This document shows, piece by piece, positions 1 to 10,917 of a DNA stretch of 64,000 nucleotides (position 1 is its first letter; every line of letters starts with the position of its first letter). The notes under the pieces are model-generated. The model saw only the letters and a list, made by a program, of their open reading frames with translations, made no database searches and was not told where the DNA came from. The DNA comes from Schleiferilactobacillus perolens DSM 12744 (GTDB taxonomy: Bacteria; Bacillota; Bacilli; Lactobacillales; Lactobacillaceae). The translations under genes and the position numbers were made by a program. The stretch spans positions 39,079-103,078 of the forward strand of contig NZ_AZEC01000009.1 of NCBI RefSeq assembly GCF_001435585.1, given 5' to 3'.

Positions 1-153
1 GAAAATGTGGCTCAGCTGTGGAAACCACACAGCGCGGCGATCTTCCGCGCTGATGTGGTTAGGCGTCTTGAAGACCGCGCACTTTGCGGGCTTCAAGCGC
101 CGTCACAGCGTTCCAGCCACATTTTCCCGGAGATTGCGCAGCCTTGGTACGGC
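1..153 (+). repeat. Structured dispersed element, copy 1 (left end cut by window start)
   Basis: Seen directly: a closing stem pairs 1-12 with 115-126 (12 bp, perfect). Inside it are hairpin P3 (23-29 with 54-60, capped by 31-37 with 45-51) and hairpin P4 (GGCG 62-65 with CGCC 98-101, then CTTGAAG 67-73 with CTTCAAG 91-97, then CCGC/GCGG at the apex). The right flank has GGAGATTGCGCAGC followed by TTGGTACGGC, the counterpart of the right end of copies 2 and 3. The left outer end would lie before base 1. It occupies the intergenic space upstream of the purine operon. No protein-coding sequence in it is credible. Confidence 0.75.
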
Positions 154-195
154 TGGAGTGGGTTGGCTTGTCATGGCTCGCGGAAACGGGCTCAG

Positions 196-291
196 CGCCC
201 CAGGAGCTAGGGGCCAAGAGCCAAGGCACATAAAACCTGAGTGCGGGTTTTCTGCGCCTTGGCTCTTGGCCCTACGCTCCTGACCGGGGCG
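196..291. repeat. Long inverted repeat upstream of xpt
   Basis: A 17-bp perfect inverted repeat (211-227 with 256-272) is extended outward by AGGAGC/GCTCCT (202-207 with 276-281) and CGCCCC/GGGGCG (196-201 with 286-291), with a small inner stem AAAACC/GGTTTT (232-237 with 246-251). It could fold as one very stable hairpin. No clean T-run follows, so it is not a textbook terminator; it may be the terminator of the gene before the window, or a separate repeat. Together with copy 1 of the structured element it fills most of the 397 bases before xpt. Confidence 0.6.
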
Positions 292-306
292 CTTCGCCCT
301 CTGGCC

Positions 307-379
307 TTTCACCCCACCACTTTTCGTGATATTCTAATAGTTAATTTCTACTCACTTTTTCCATTTATTGTTCGTAATT
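307..379 (+). promoter_or_regulatory. Candidate promoter and PurBox-like site of the purine operon
   Basis: TTTCAC (307-312) and TATTCT (330-335) with a 17-base spacer form a plausible but weak sigma-A promoter. ATTGTTCGTAATT at 367-379 matches, on the minus strand, 12 of 13 positions of the PurR box AWWWCCGAACWWT known from Gram-positive purine genes. It is single rather than paired and lies in the leader, so regulation by PurR is only a suggestion. I looked for a guanine riboswitch core and did not find one. Confidence 0.3.
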
Positions 380-397
380 TAAGGAGGGCTTTTTGTA

Positions 398-1003
398 ATG
401 AAGTTGCTGGAACAAAAGATCCGCTCAAACGGTCAGGTATTACCCGGTGATGTACTTAAAGTAGACAGTTTTCTTAATCACCAGGTCGATCCTGAGCTGA
501 TGTCAGAAGTTGGTAAAGAGTTCAAACGGCACTTTGCGGACGCCCCAGTGACAAAGATTCTGACAGTGGAATCTTCGGGAATTGCTCCGGCAGTGTTCAC
601 TGGATACGAATTCAAAGTGCCGGTAGTCTTCGCTCGTAAACACAAAAGCGTGACATTAAAGGATGATATGTACACATCAGTCGTTTATTCCTATACCAAG
701 AAAGTCAGCAACCACATTAGTATTGCCCGCAAGTTTCTCAGTGCCGACGATTCTGTTTTGATCATTGATGACTTCTTAGCCAACGGTCAGGCCGTCGAAG
801 GATTGATCGACATTATTAACCAGGCTGGTGCTAAACTGCTCGGTGTCGGTATCGTCATCGAGAAGACCTTCCAAAAGGGGCGTCAACTTCTCGATAAGCG
901 GGATATTCCAGTGTATTCACTGGCCCGAATCAAAGCATTTGAAAACGGCCAAGTGGTCTTCACAGAAGAGCAGGAGAAGTCCGATGGCACAAACGTCAAA
1001 TAA
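398..1003 (+). CDS. xpt: Xanthine phosphoribosyltransferase
   Basis: Converts xanthine plus PRPP to XMP in cytoplasmic purine salvage. The 201-residue product has the type I phosphoribosyltransferase fold signature, with the PRPP-binding segment [14 protein letters not shown] at about residues 119-132 and the family N-terminus beginning [12 protein letters not shown]. Length is a little above the usual 190-195. The ATG at 398 follows a strong AAGGAGGGC site at 381-389. It is the first gene of a tight operon with the xanthine permease, which starts 20 bases before the xpt stop, so uptake and conversion of xanthine are co-expressed. Confidence 0.95.
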   Translation: MKLLEQKIRSNGQVLPGDVLKVDSFLNHQVDPELMSEVGKEFKRHFADAPVTKILTVESSGIAPAVFTGYEFKVPVVFARKHKSVTLKDDMYTSVVYSYTKKVSNHISIARKFLSADDSVLIIDDFLANGQAVEGLIDIINQAGAKLLGVGIVIEKTFQKGRQLLDKRDIPVYSLARIKAFENGQVVFTEEQEKSDGTNVK

Positions 1004-2351
1004 TCCGGACATTGCAGAAGTACCCCAAGGTCAAGCCGCCGTACTCGGTTTGCAACACTTGTTGGCCATGTACTCGGGTTCTGTCTTAGTACCGCTATTA
1101 ATTGGGAGTGCGATGGGTTTTTCGGCCAGTCAAATGACCTACCTTGTGTCCATTGATATTTTCATGTGCGGGGTCGCCACCTTACTCCAGGTGCGAACGA
1201 ACCGGTTCTTCGGTATTGGCCTGCCCGTTATTCTCGGGTGTGCCATTCAAGCCGTGGAACCGTTGAAGCTGATTGGCCAGCGCTTCACCATTGGCACGAT
1301 GTATGGTGCTATCATTTCCGCCGGCATTTTTGTTTTCCTGATTGCTGGCGCCTTTGCTAAACTCAAACGATTCTTTCCACCGTTAGTCACTGGGACTGTA
1401 ATCACTGTGATTGGTTTGTCCTTGATTCCTGTGGCGTTTCAAAATCTGGGTGGCGGCAATTTGACCGCCAAGACTTTTGGCGACGGTAAGAATCTGATGC
1501 TTGGTTTCTTGACCGCACTGATCATCTTGGCCGTCAATGTCTGGGCCAAGGGCTTCTTTCATAGTATTGCGGTACTGGTTGGCTTGGTGATCGGTACAGT
1601 GGTCGCTGGGTTCATGGGAATGGTTTCTTTGACGCCGGTTATGACCGCGGATTGGTTCCATTTCCCTCAGTTCAGTTACTTTGGCACCCCGCATTTTGAA
1701 TGGTCCTCCATCCTCACGATGATTTTGGTATCATTGGTTTCCATGGTGGAATCCACAGGAGTATATTTTGCGCTGGGAGATATCACGGAACGCCAAATCG
1801 GGTCCGAGGATCTGAAAAAGGGGTATCGCGCGGAAGGGCTAGCTATTATTTTAGGCGGCTTATTCAACACTTTCCCATACACGGCATTTTCTCAAAATGT
1901 GGGATTGGTGCAACTTTCAGGAATTAAGACGAGACGGCCGATTTATTGGGCGGCTGGTTTCTTGATCCTGCTGGGATTATTACCGAAAGTCGGTGCGTTA
2001 GCGACGATCATTCCGGCACCTGTACTCGGCGGGGCGATGCTGGTGATGTTTGGGATGGTCGCCATGCAGGGGGTCCGGATGCTGCAACAGGTGGACTTTA
2101 CCCAGGATCACAATTTGCTTGTCGCCGCGGTTTCCATTGGTTTAGGCCTGGGCGTCACCGTGACACCCACGATTTTCCAAGCGCTGCCCAAGACGTTACA
2201 ATTACTATTGGGTAACGGGATCGTGATTGCCACGATCTCATCAGTTTTGCTCAATACGATTTTTCAGCATCAGCAGCATCAATCACTGGCCGAAACAGCT
2301 GGATTGAATGAGGCGGCGGATGGTGAGAAGGGAGAAAACGCAGAGAAATGA
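984..2351 (+). CDS. pbuX: Xanthine permease (NCS2 family)
   Basis: A 455-residue integral membrane nucleobase transporter with about 12-14 hydrophobic segments, of the NCS2/UraA-PbuX family, importing xanthine for Xpt. The N-terminal pattern [21 protein letters not shown] is characteristic apart from its exact wording, and the central glutamate-containing [14 protein letters not shown] segment at about residues 256-269 is the NCS2 substrate-binding region. The ATG at 984 (MAQTSNNPD) is chosen because AGGAGA at 972-977 precedes it; it overlaps xpt by 20 bases. The stop overlaps the next start as ATGA (2348-2351), indicating translational coupling. Confidence 0.93.
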   Translation: MAQTSNNPDIAEVPQGQAAVLGLQHLLAMYSGSVLVPLLIGSAMGFSASQMTYLVSIDIFMCGVATLLQVRTNRFFGIGLPVILGCAIQAVEPLKLIGQRFTIGTMYGAIISAGIFVFLIAGAFAKLKRFFPPLVTGTVITVIGLSLIPVAFQNLGGGNLTAKTFGDGKNLMLGFLTALIILAVNVWAKGFFHSIAVLVGLVIGTVVAGFMGMVSLTPVMTADWFHFPQFSYFGTPHFEWSSILTMILVSLVSMVESTGVYFALGDITERQIGSEDLKKGYRAEGLAIILGGLFNTFPYTAFSQNVGLVQLSGIKTRRPIYWAAGFLILLGLLPKVGALATIIPAPVLGGAMLVMFGMVAMQGVRMLQQVDFTQDHNLLVAAVSIGLGLGVTVTPTIFQALPKTLQLLLGNGIVIATISSVLLNTIFQHQQHQSLAETAGLNEAADGEKGENAEK

Positions 2352-3502
2352 CTTTTATCGCCCCGAATCAAACCATTGGCATCATCGGCGGCGGGATTGA
2401 TAGCTATACATTAACACTCGCCGCGCGTCAGATGGGATTGCATCCAGCAGTCTTGACAGCGACGGCCACGGATCCCGCACTGGCCGCCGCTGATTTTGCC
2501 TTGTTCGGAGATTTGACGAATCCCTTGCCATTTTCTGATTTGGCGGACATGAGTCAAGTGATCGTGTACGCTGATGAGAATATTAATAGTGACTTATTGG
2601 CCAACATGACCGACCGCCAGCATCTGCCCCAGGGTACCGACATCCTGAATATTACCCAGGATCGGTACATGGAAAAGGTGTTTTTTGAGGATCAAAATTT
2701 GAATACAGCCCCCTATGCGATGGTCGTGAATTTGGATGATGTGCGCCGGGAAATTGAATCCATTGGCTATCCTGCTGTACTCAAACCAACGCAAAAGGGA
2801 CTCGGTCCAAAGAAACAGCGTATTTTATATAATGAGAACGATGTGGAGGCGGCTGCCGATTATTTTGATGGGGCAACGGCCATTTTAGAGTCCTGGGTAC
2901 CCAAGACTAAGGAACTGTCCGTAGTGGTGGTCAAAACCAGTACTGGCGAGACGACTGTCTATCCGACGATCGAAAATATTTATAGTCAAAACCATCAACT
3001 GCAGGCGTCAATTTTACCGGCCCGGATCGATGCAGAAACCAACCAAGAAATTCGCCGCATTGCTAAGGTGCTGGCCGACAAATTACATTATGTTGGGGTG
3101 TTTGGCGTGACATATTTCCTGACTGCTGCCGGGGTACTGTATGTGGCTCGGGTATTTCCTGGTCCCCGGGGTAACGCCAATGTGTTGGAATATACGACTG
3201 GTTATTCCGCGTATGAACTGCACATGCGTGCGGTGTGCGACTGGTCGATTCCGGAACCGAAGCTGGATCGGGCAGGGGTGACAGTGACGATTTCACCGGC
3301 CACCCTGGCTAAGGCCATTCAATTGATTCGCACTCAGCCAAACACGCACTTTAGTTTTTATCCCCAACGCGGGGATTTGCCGGATGATGCCCCGATTGGG
3401 TTCGCGTCATTCACTGCCTGGGAATTAGAAACCGTCATTGCCCGCGTCGAAGCGTTGGGTATTTGGCATGTCGAAGATAAGGAGAAAAAAAGCGATGATT
3501 GA
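2348..3502 (+). CDS. purK: PurK-like ATP-grasp protein (N5-carboxyaminoimidazole ribonucleotide synthase family)
   Basis: A 384-residue three-domain ATP-grasp protein. The Rossmann-like start IGIIGGG, the central ATP-grasp segment [10 protein letters not shown] and the E-S-W-V strand place it with PurK, which carboxylates AIR using ATP and bicarbonate. It is divergent: the usual GGGQLGRM is GGGIDSYT, the GYDGKGQ loop is GLGPKKQ, and the late APRPHNSGHYT motif is [13 protein letters not shown]. No purE is next to it, although purE and purK are usually adjacent. The neighbours (pbuX upstream, purB overlapping downstream) still point to purine metabolism. It may be a functional outlier or an ATP-grasp ligase with another substrate. 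The gene starts inside the pbuX stop. Confidence 0.75.
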   Translation: MTFIAPNQTIGIIGGGIDSYTLTLAARQMGLHPAVLTATATDPALAAADFALFGDLTNPLPFSDLADMSQVIVYADENINSDLLANMTDRQHLPQGTDILNITQDRYMEKVFFEDQNLNTAPYAMVVNLDDVRREIESIGYPAVLKPTQKGLGPKKQRILYNENDVEAAADYFDGATAILESWVPKTKELSVVVVKTSTGETTVYPTIENIYSQNHQLQASILPARIDAETNQEIRRIAKVLADKLHYVGVFGVTYFLTAAGVLYVARVFPGPRGNANVLEYTTGYSAYELHMRAVCDWSIPEPKLDRAGVTVTISPATLAKAIQLIRTQPNTHFSFYPQRGDLPDDAPIGFASFTAWELETVIARVEALGIWHVEDKEKKSDD

Positions 3503-4793
3503 CCGTTATACCCGTCCAGAGATGAGTCGAATTTGGACCGATGATGCTAAGTACGACGCCTGGTTGGCAGTCGAGAAACTGGCCGTCCAGGCGTGGTCAC
3601 AGCTTGGTGAGATTCCCGCCGCCGATGCGGCAGCCGTCACGAAGAATGCAAAAGTCGACGCTAAAGAGGTCGCACGGCTGGAAAAAATCACGCGGCATGA
3701 CGTCGTGGCTTTTACCCGTGCTGTTTCTGAATCATTAGGTGCGGAACGCAAATGGGTGCACTACGGGTTAACGTCCACCGATGTGGTGGATACGGCGTAT
3801 GGGTATTTACTCAAACAAGCCAACGCAATCCTGCGTCGGGACTTACGTGATCTGCGCGATGTGGTGGCGGCCAAGGCTAAAGAGTACAAATACACAGTCA
3901 TGATTGGCCGGACCCATGGCGTCCACGCCGAACCGACCACATTTGGGCTGGTGCTGGCTAACTGGTATGCAGAAATCCAGCGGGACATCGAACGGTTTGA
4001 CCATGCCGCAGCTGGTGTGGAAGCTGGCAAGATTTCTGGAGCCGTTGGTACTTTCGCCAATACACCGCCCGCAGTAGAAGCTTATGTCACGGAGCATCTC
4101 GGCATTCGCGCGCAGGATATTTCGACACAAGTTCTACCTCGGGATCTGCATGCAGAATATGTGGGTGTGATGGCGATTATCGCTACTTCCATCGAACGGT
4201 TTGCTTTGGAAATCCGCCATTTGCAGCGGACGGAAGTACGGGAAGTAGAAGAATACTTTGCGGCGGGACAAAAGGGTTCTTCCGCTATGCCCCACAAACG
4301 CAATCCCATCGGTTCCGAAAACGTGACTGGGTTGGCCCGGGTAATTCGCGGACACGCACTCACTGCTTTGGAAGATGTGCCTTTGTGGCATGAAAGAGAT
4401 ATTTCCCACTCCTCCGCAGAACGGATCATCCTTCCTGATACCACGGAAGCACTGGATTACATGCTGCACCGGTTCACGACGATTGTCCGTGAGCTGACCG
4501 TCTTTCCGTATAAGATGAAGGCCGACTTGAATATTACCCACGGTTTGATTTATTCTCAACGGGTACTGTTGGCGTTGATTGAGACCGGTATGAGCCGGGA
4601 AGCAGCCTATGATTTGGTCCAACCCAAGACAGCCCAGGCTTGGGATGAACAGCGTTCCTTCCGAACGTTATTGGAGGCTGACCCTAAGATTACGGATCGC
4701 CTGAGCAAGGATGATTTAGACGCTGCCTTTGACTATCACTGGCATTTGCGCCATGTGGATGATATCTTCCAACGGTTAGGGTTAGACAATTAA
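3495..4793 (+). CDS. purB: Adenylosuccinate lyase
   Basis: Cleaves SAICAR to AICAR and adenylosuccinate to AMP, releasing fumarate, in the purine pathway. The 432-residue product carries the fumarase/aspartase superfamily signature [11 protein letters not shown] at about residues 262-272, the catalytic-site TSTDVVDTA at about 87-95 and the [14 protein letters not shown] segment at about 138-151. The ATG at 3495 ([10 protein letters not shown]) is preceded by GGAGA at 3481 and overlaps the purK-like gene by 8 bases. Length matches the family. It closes the xpt-pbuX-purK-purB operon; a hairpin follows at 4819. Confidence 0.95.
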   Translation: MIDRYTRPEMSRIWTDDAKYDAWLAVEKLAVQAWSQLGEIPAADAAAVTKNAKVDAKEVARLEKITRHDVVAFTRAVSESLGAERKWVHYGLTSTDVVDTAYGYLLKQANAILRRDLRDLRDVVAAKAKEYKYTVMIGRTHGVHAEPTTFGLVLANWYAEIQRDIERFDHAAAGVEAGKISGAVGTFANTPPAVEAYVTEHLGIRAQDISTQVLPRDLHAEYVGVMAIIATSIERFALEIRHLQRTEVREVEEYFAAGQKGSSAMPHKRNPIGSENVTGLARVIRGHALTALEDVPLWHERDISHSSAERIILPDTTEALDYMLHRFTTIVRELTVFPYKMKADLNITHGLIYSQRVLLALIETGMSREAAYDLVQPKTAQAWDEQRSFRTLLEADPKITDRLSKDDLDAAFDYHWHLRHVDDIFQRLGLDN

Positions 4794-4818
4794 GCGCACC
4801 ATCAATTAATGTAAGTGG

Positions 4819-4850
4819 GAACGGCATCTGGCAGTTGACGGGTGCCGTTC
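4819..4850 (+). terminator. Hairpin after purB
   Basis: GAACGGCA (4819-4826) pairs perfectly with TGCCGTTC (4843-4850). Only a short TGTCATAG follows, so termination may be partial and some transcription may run into pcrA 29 bases further on. Confidence 0.4.
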
Positions 4851-4878
4851 TGTCATAGTAGAGGAGAAATGTGTTTTC

Positions 4879-7164
4879 ATGGCGGACGATTTACTAGCGA
4901 AACTGAACAACAAACAAGCGGAAGCAGTCAAAGCAACTGAAGGACCCGTGCTCATTATGGCCGGCGCCGGTTCAGGGAAGACCCGCGTACTCACCCACCG
5001 AGTGGCTTACTTGATTGAGGATAAGGGCATCAAACCCTGGCATATTTTGGCAATCACTTTTACGAATAAAGCGGCCAAGGAAATGAAGGAACGAGTTGGG
5101 CGGCTGCTGGGCGAACACGGTGCGGATGTGTGGGTATCCACTTTCCACGCCCTGTGTGTCCGGATTTTACGCCGGGAAGCGGACGCCATCGGCTATTCTC
5201 GTTCGTTCACGATTGCGGACAGCGGCGAACAGCTTACGATGGTAAAACGATTACTGCGGGAAGCCAACATTGATCCCAAGCAATACGATCCCAAGGCAAT
5301 TTTGGGATCTATTTCCAACGCTAAGAACGATCTGATTGGACCGCAAGAATTTGAAAAGAGCGCCGTTTCACCTTTTGAAAAAATTGCGGCGCGCATCTAC
5401 AAAGATTATCAACAACAGCTGCACCTTAACCAGGCCATGGACTTTGACGATCTGATCATGCAAACGATCCGATTGTTCAAGATTGCTCCGAACGTGTTGG
5501 CTTATTATCAAGATAAATTCCAATACATTCACGTGGACGAATATCAGGATACCAACGAGGCTCAATATCAGTTAGTGAGTATGCTGGCTGCCAAGTCCCG
5601 TAATATTTGTGTGGTAGGGGATGCTGACCAGAGCATTTACGGCTGGCGAGGCGCGAACATTGAGAACATCATGAATTTTGAGAAGGATTATCCCGACGCC
5701 CAAACAATTCTTCTGGAACAAAACTATCGCTCCACAAAAACGATTCTCCAGGCGGCCAATGCCGTGATCGGCAATAACGAAAATCGGCAGCCAAAGAAAT
5801 TGTGGACTGATAATGAAGAGGGCGAGCCAATCGAATACTATCGCGGCCAAAGCGAAAAGGACGAGGCTTATTTTGTGGTCCGCAAGATTCAAGATTTGAT
5901 GGGTGAAAGCCATTACCATTATGGTGATTTCGCTGTGCTTTATCGGACCAACGCCCAATCCCGGGTGCTGGAGGAAACGCTGCTCAAATCCAATATCCCC
6001 TATAAGATCGTTGGCGGCAACCGGTTCTATGATCGGAAAGAAATCCGTGACGTATTGGCGTATATTCGTTTGCTGGTCAATCCTGCCGATGACATGAGCC
6101 TGCAGCGGATCATTAATGTGCCTAAACGCGGTGTTGGCGCGGGTTCTTTAGATAAATTGCGGCAGTTTGCGGATGAGCACGATATGACTTTACTGGAAGC
6201 CGCCGCCGTAGTTCAACAATCCCCTGTATCCGGGCGAGCCGTACGCGGCATTCAGCAGTTTACGCAACTTTACGCCAAGCTCAACGACATGAAGAAAGAC
6301 GCCACGGTCTCGCAAATTGCGCAGGCCATCTTGGACGATAGCGGCTACACGGCTGAACTGAAAGCGGCCAAGACGGATGAAGCCCAGAGCCGCCTGGAAA
6401 ACTTGCAGGAATTCTTATCGGTGACCAACGAGTTTGACACCAACTATGAACCGGAAAGTGAAGACAGCGACATGCTTACTGACTTTGCGGCGAATATTGC
6501 ATTGCTGTCTGATCAAGACGATATTGCGGAAGAAGAAACGCAAGTGACGCTGATGACTCTGCACGCCGCTAAAGGCTTGGAGTTTCCCGTGGTCTTCATG
6601 ATTGGGATGGAAGAAAACCTCTTCCCGTTATCCCGAGCGGCCATGGATGAAAGTGAGTTGGAAGAAGAACGGCGCCTGGCATATGTTGGGATTACCCGCG
6701 CGCAAAAGAAGCTGTTTTTGACCAACGCGTATTCCCGGATGTTATACGGGCGCACGAACAGCAACCCGGAATCGCGGTTTGTGGCTGAGATTCCGGACGA
6801 CCTGCTGCAAAGCGACAATATCTTACAGGCGGCGGCACCAGCTTCCGCCAGCGGTAGTGAGCTGCCTTTTGCGCGGCGGCGGGATCAACGGGCGCAAGCG
6901 ACGACATTTGGCGGCGGTACCTATGTGGGTCATCGGGATAAGGGTCAGTTCAAAGTGACCAAAGTTTCTGGCCAACCAAAGACTGCCGCAGCGGCCACCA
7001 GTTCCTGGTCCGTGGGCGATAAAGTCAGCCACAAAGCCTGGGGGATTGGCACCGTGGTGGCGGTGGAGGGTAAACAGGATGATTTGACCTTGACCATTGC
7101 CTTTCCCAAGGTGGGCATTAAGAAGCTTTTGGTCGCTTTTGCCCCGATTCAAAAGGTACAATAA
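4879..7164 (+). CDS. pcrA: ATP-dependent DNA helicase PcrA (UvrD/Rep family)
   Basis: A superfamily 1A 3'-5' helicase of 761 residues acting in nucleotide excision repair, rolling-circle plasmid replication and removal of RecA or RNA polymerase obstacles. Visible motifs: Q motif LNNKQAEAV (9-17), Walker A AGAGSGKT (28-35), motif II VDEYQDTN, motif III GDADQSIYGWRGA, motif VI YVGITRAQK, and a C-terminal Tudor-like tail WSVGDKVSHKAWGIGTVV typical of Gram-positive PcrA. The ATG follows GAGGAGA at about 4860. It is followed by ligA after 29 bases, the conserved pcrA-ligA-camS-gatCAB order of lactobacilli. Confidence 0.96.
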   Translation: MADDLLAKLNNKQAEAVKATEGPVLIMAGAGSGKTRVLTHRVAYLIEDKGIKPWHILAITFTNKAAKEMKERVGRLLGEHGADVWVSTFHALCVRILRREADAIGYSRSFTIADSGEQLTMVKRLLREANIDPKQYDPKAILGSISNAKNDLIGPQEFEKSAVSPFEKIAARIYKDYQQQLHLNQAMDFDDLIMQTIRLFKIAPNVLAYYQDKFQYIHVDEYQDTNEAQYQLVSMLAAKSRNICVVGDADQSIYGWRGANIENIMNFEKDYPDAQTILLEQNYRSTKTILQAANAVIGNNENRQPKKLWTDNEEGEPIEYYRGQSEKDEAYFVVRKIQDLMGESHYHYGDFAVLYRTNAQSRVLEETLLKSNIPYKIVGGNRFYDRKEIRDVLAYIRLLVNPADDMSLQRIINVPKRGVGAGSLDKLRQFADEHDMTLLEAAAVVQQSPVSGRAVRGIQQFTQLYAKLNDMKKDATVSQIAQAILDDSGYTAELKAAKTDEAQSRLENLQEFLSVTNEFDTNYEPESEDSDMLTDFAANIALLSDQDDIAEEETQVTLMTLHAAKGLEFPVVFMIGMEENLFPLSRAAMDESELEEERRLAYVGITRAQKKLFLTNAYSRMLYGRTNSNPESRFVAEIPDDLLQSDNILQAAAPASASGSELPFARRRDQRAQATTFGGGTYVGHRDKGQFKVTKVSGQPKTAAAATSSWSVGDKVSHKAWGIGTVVAVEGKQDDLTLTIAFPKVGIKKLLVAFAPIQKVQ

Positions 7165-7178
7165 AAGGGTAAGTGTGA

Positions 7179-9239
<2,061 letters not shown>

Positions 9240-9247
9240 ATGATGTG

Positions 9248-10384
9248 ATGTGGAAACGGAGTTTGGCGCTATTCGCCGTTGCTTTATTATTAGTCCTTGG
9301 TGGATGCGGCCAATTGACCAACAGTTCATCGACTGCCAGCACGGGAACGACCAGTAATCGGAAGGTGCAAACGACTGGCAATTACAGTACCACCGGATAC
9401 AACAGTGTGGTTACCGAAGGACACTATAAAACCAGTGCCGCTCGGGGAGTGGCGGCCGATTATGCCAACAATGCCCTGGACGTAAAGGGTATGGAAACTG
9501 GTTTAATGCAGTTATCCCAAGATGTCTTTTCCCCCAATAAATATACCTTCCAAGAGGGTCAATACATTTCGGCAGCCAATGTCAAAAATTGGTTAGGTCG
9601 AAAGAGTAAAAGCAACGCCACGGGATTAAATCCCGAGGCCAATGGGTCAACTGATCCAGACAAACGAGTGCCGGAATATTTAGGCACGATGGTGGAACAG
9701 GACTACATGACGGGTTCCGGCAGTAAGCTTAGTCTAGGTGGGATCAGCATTGCACTGGGCATGAATGCCGTGGATTATTATCAAAAAGAGCAATACGGCG
9801 CCACGTTCCAAACCAAGGTCAACAAAGACAAGCAACTGCAAGAGGGTAAGACCATGGCACAAGAAATTGTGGATCGCCTACGCGCCAAGAACAACGTTGG
9901 CAACGTGCCGATTTTTGTGACGATTTATTCATTGGCTGAACAGGACAGTTTGGTGTCCGGTTCGTTCATTGCCAAAGCCACAGCCACTGGCAAAACGATC
10001 GATAAGTGGGATAGCGTGGATCAACAATCTGGTGTATTACCCACTGTTAACAATCAAAAGCCAATTAACTCAGCGGACGCTACAGCGTTTAACAATTTCA
10101 AAACACAAGTACAAAACTTCTTCCCGAATCTCTCCGGCGTGACCGCCAGTGTCCATTACCTGGATGGTGCCTTAACCCAAATGACGGTCAACATTCAGAC
10201 CCAGTTCTACGGGCAAACAGAGATCATGAGTTTCACCAACTATGTCGCATCCGTAGCCAACAAACTCCTGCCCGGCAACGCGCCCATTCAAATCATCGTA
10301 TCCAGCGTGAACACGACCCAGGCATTAATTACCCGCAATAGCGGCGAAAAAGAGTTCACGACGAATGTGCTGCAGAATTATTAA
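9248..10384 (+). CDS. camS: CamS family sex pheromone-type lipoprotein
   Basis: A secreted lipoprotein of about 378 residues in the CamS family, whose staphylococcal and enterococcal members release a short pheromone from the signal peptide; the role of the mature protein is not settled. The N-terminus has positive charges, a hydrophobic run and a lipobox LGGC, with low-complexity Ser/Thr after the cysteine. I chose the ATG at 9248 because AACGGAG (9230-9236) sits 11 bases upstream; GTG at 9245 or 9236 are alternatives, the last overlapping the ligA stop. It lies in the conserved ligA-camS-gat order and is closed by a terminator. Confidence 0.88.
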   Translation: MWKRSLALFAVALLLVLGGCGQLTNSSSTASTGTTSNRKVQTTGNYSTTGYNSVVTEGHYKTSAARGVAADYANNALDVKGMETGLMQLSQDVFSPNKYTFQEGQYISAANVKNWLGRKSKSNATGLNPEANGSTDPDKRVPEYLGTMVEQDYMTGSGSKLSLGGISIALGMNAVDYYQKEQYGATFQTKVNKDKQLQEGKTMAQEIVDRLRAKNNVGNVPIFVTIYSLAEQDSLVSGSFIAKATATGKTIDKWDSVDQQSGVLPTVNNQKPINSADATAFNNFKTQVQNFFPNLSGVTASVHYLDGALTQMTVNIQTQFYGQTEIMSFTNYVASVANKLLPGNAPIQIIVSSVNTTQALITRNSGEKEFTTNVLQNY

Positions 10385-10395
10385 TCTCACTTTGA

Positions 10396-10427
10396 AGAGC
10401 AAGGCTGTCATGGTCTTGCTTTTTTTT
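10396..10427 (+). terminator. Intrinsic terminator after camS
   Basis: AGCAAG (10398-10403) pairs with CTTGCT (10415-10420) and is followed by a run of eight T residues to 10427. Confidence 0.8.
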
Positions 10428-10460
10428 GCGTCTGACCAAAAATCTAGGACTATCCGCGGA

Positions 10461-10499
10461 TCTAGTGCCATTGCGGAGATTGCGCAGCTTTGGCACGGC
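10461..10499 (+). repeat. Structured dispersed element, copy 4 (ends only)
   Basis: TCTAGTGCCATTGCGGAG is nearly identical to the left end of copies 2 and 3, and it runs directly into GATTGCGCAGCTTTGGCACGG, the right end of copy 2. GTGCCA (10465-10470) pairs with TGGCAC (10491-10496). The whole interior (stems P2-P4) is absent, as if deleted between short repeats (GCGRAG/GGAG). It lies between the camS terminator and gatC; the remaining bases of that 230-base gap hold the gatC leader and nothing else I can name. Confidence 0.65.
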
Positions 10500-10614
10500 A
10501 GTCCCCAAACCCAAACCCCAAAGTATGCTAAAATGAAGCATGAGATTTTCGAGCAGACGGCGATGCGGCAAGCTTTTCCACATCTCCGCTGACTCGCGGG
10601 AAAGGATGAAGTGC

Positions 10615-10917
10615 ATGATCGATCGTGACCAAGTGGCCCACGTGGCGGGATTAGCGAAATTACAATTCACTGACCAAGAACTCACCGCGTTCACCAAACA
10701 AATGGAAGACATTATGGCAATGGCAGACCAGTTGAATGAAGTGGATGTGGGCGACACCACCCCGTTGTATCAAGTCACCGATTTGAAGAACGTTTTCCGG
10801 GAAGACAAACCAGTGCTGTGGCAAACCCGGGATCAATTACTGGAGAATGTGCCGGAGAAGCAAAACGGCTTGATCAAGGTTCCTTCAATTTTGGATAACG
10901 GGGAGGGCGAAGCGTGA
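10615..10917 (+). CDS. gatC: Glutamyl/aspartyl-tRNA(Gln/Asn) amidotransferase subunit C
   Basis: The 100-residue small subunit that holds GatA and GatB together in the transamidosome converting Glu-tRNA(Gln) (and Asp-tRNA(Asn)) to the cognate amide. The [18 protein letters not shown] start and the conserved C-terminal VPKI/LDNGEG-type ending are seen. The ATG at 10615 is preferred because AAAGGA lies at 10601-10606; ATG 10606 is inside that site. The stop overlaps the gatA start (GTGA, 10914-10917). Confidence 0.94.
   Translation: MIDRDQVAHVAGLAKLQFTDQELTAFTKQMEDIMAMADQLNEVDVGDTTPLYQVTDLKNVFREDKPVLWQTRDQLLENVPEKQNGLIKVPSILDNGEGEA

Noticed and set aside
1-397. Guanine riboswitch before xpt
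   Set aside because: The expected three-way junction with its conserved loops was not found; only the dispersed element, a long inverted repeat and a weak PurR-box match are there.
4082-4622. Long antisense open frames opposite purB
   Set aside because: They lack ribosome-binding sites and are reverse-strand by-products of the codon pattern of a clear purB gene.
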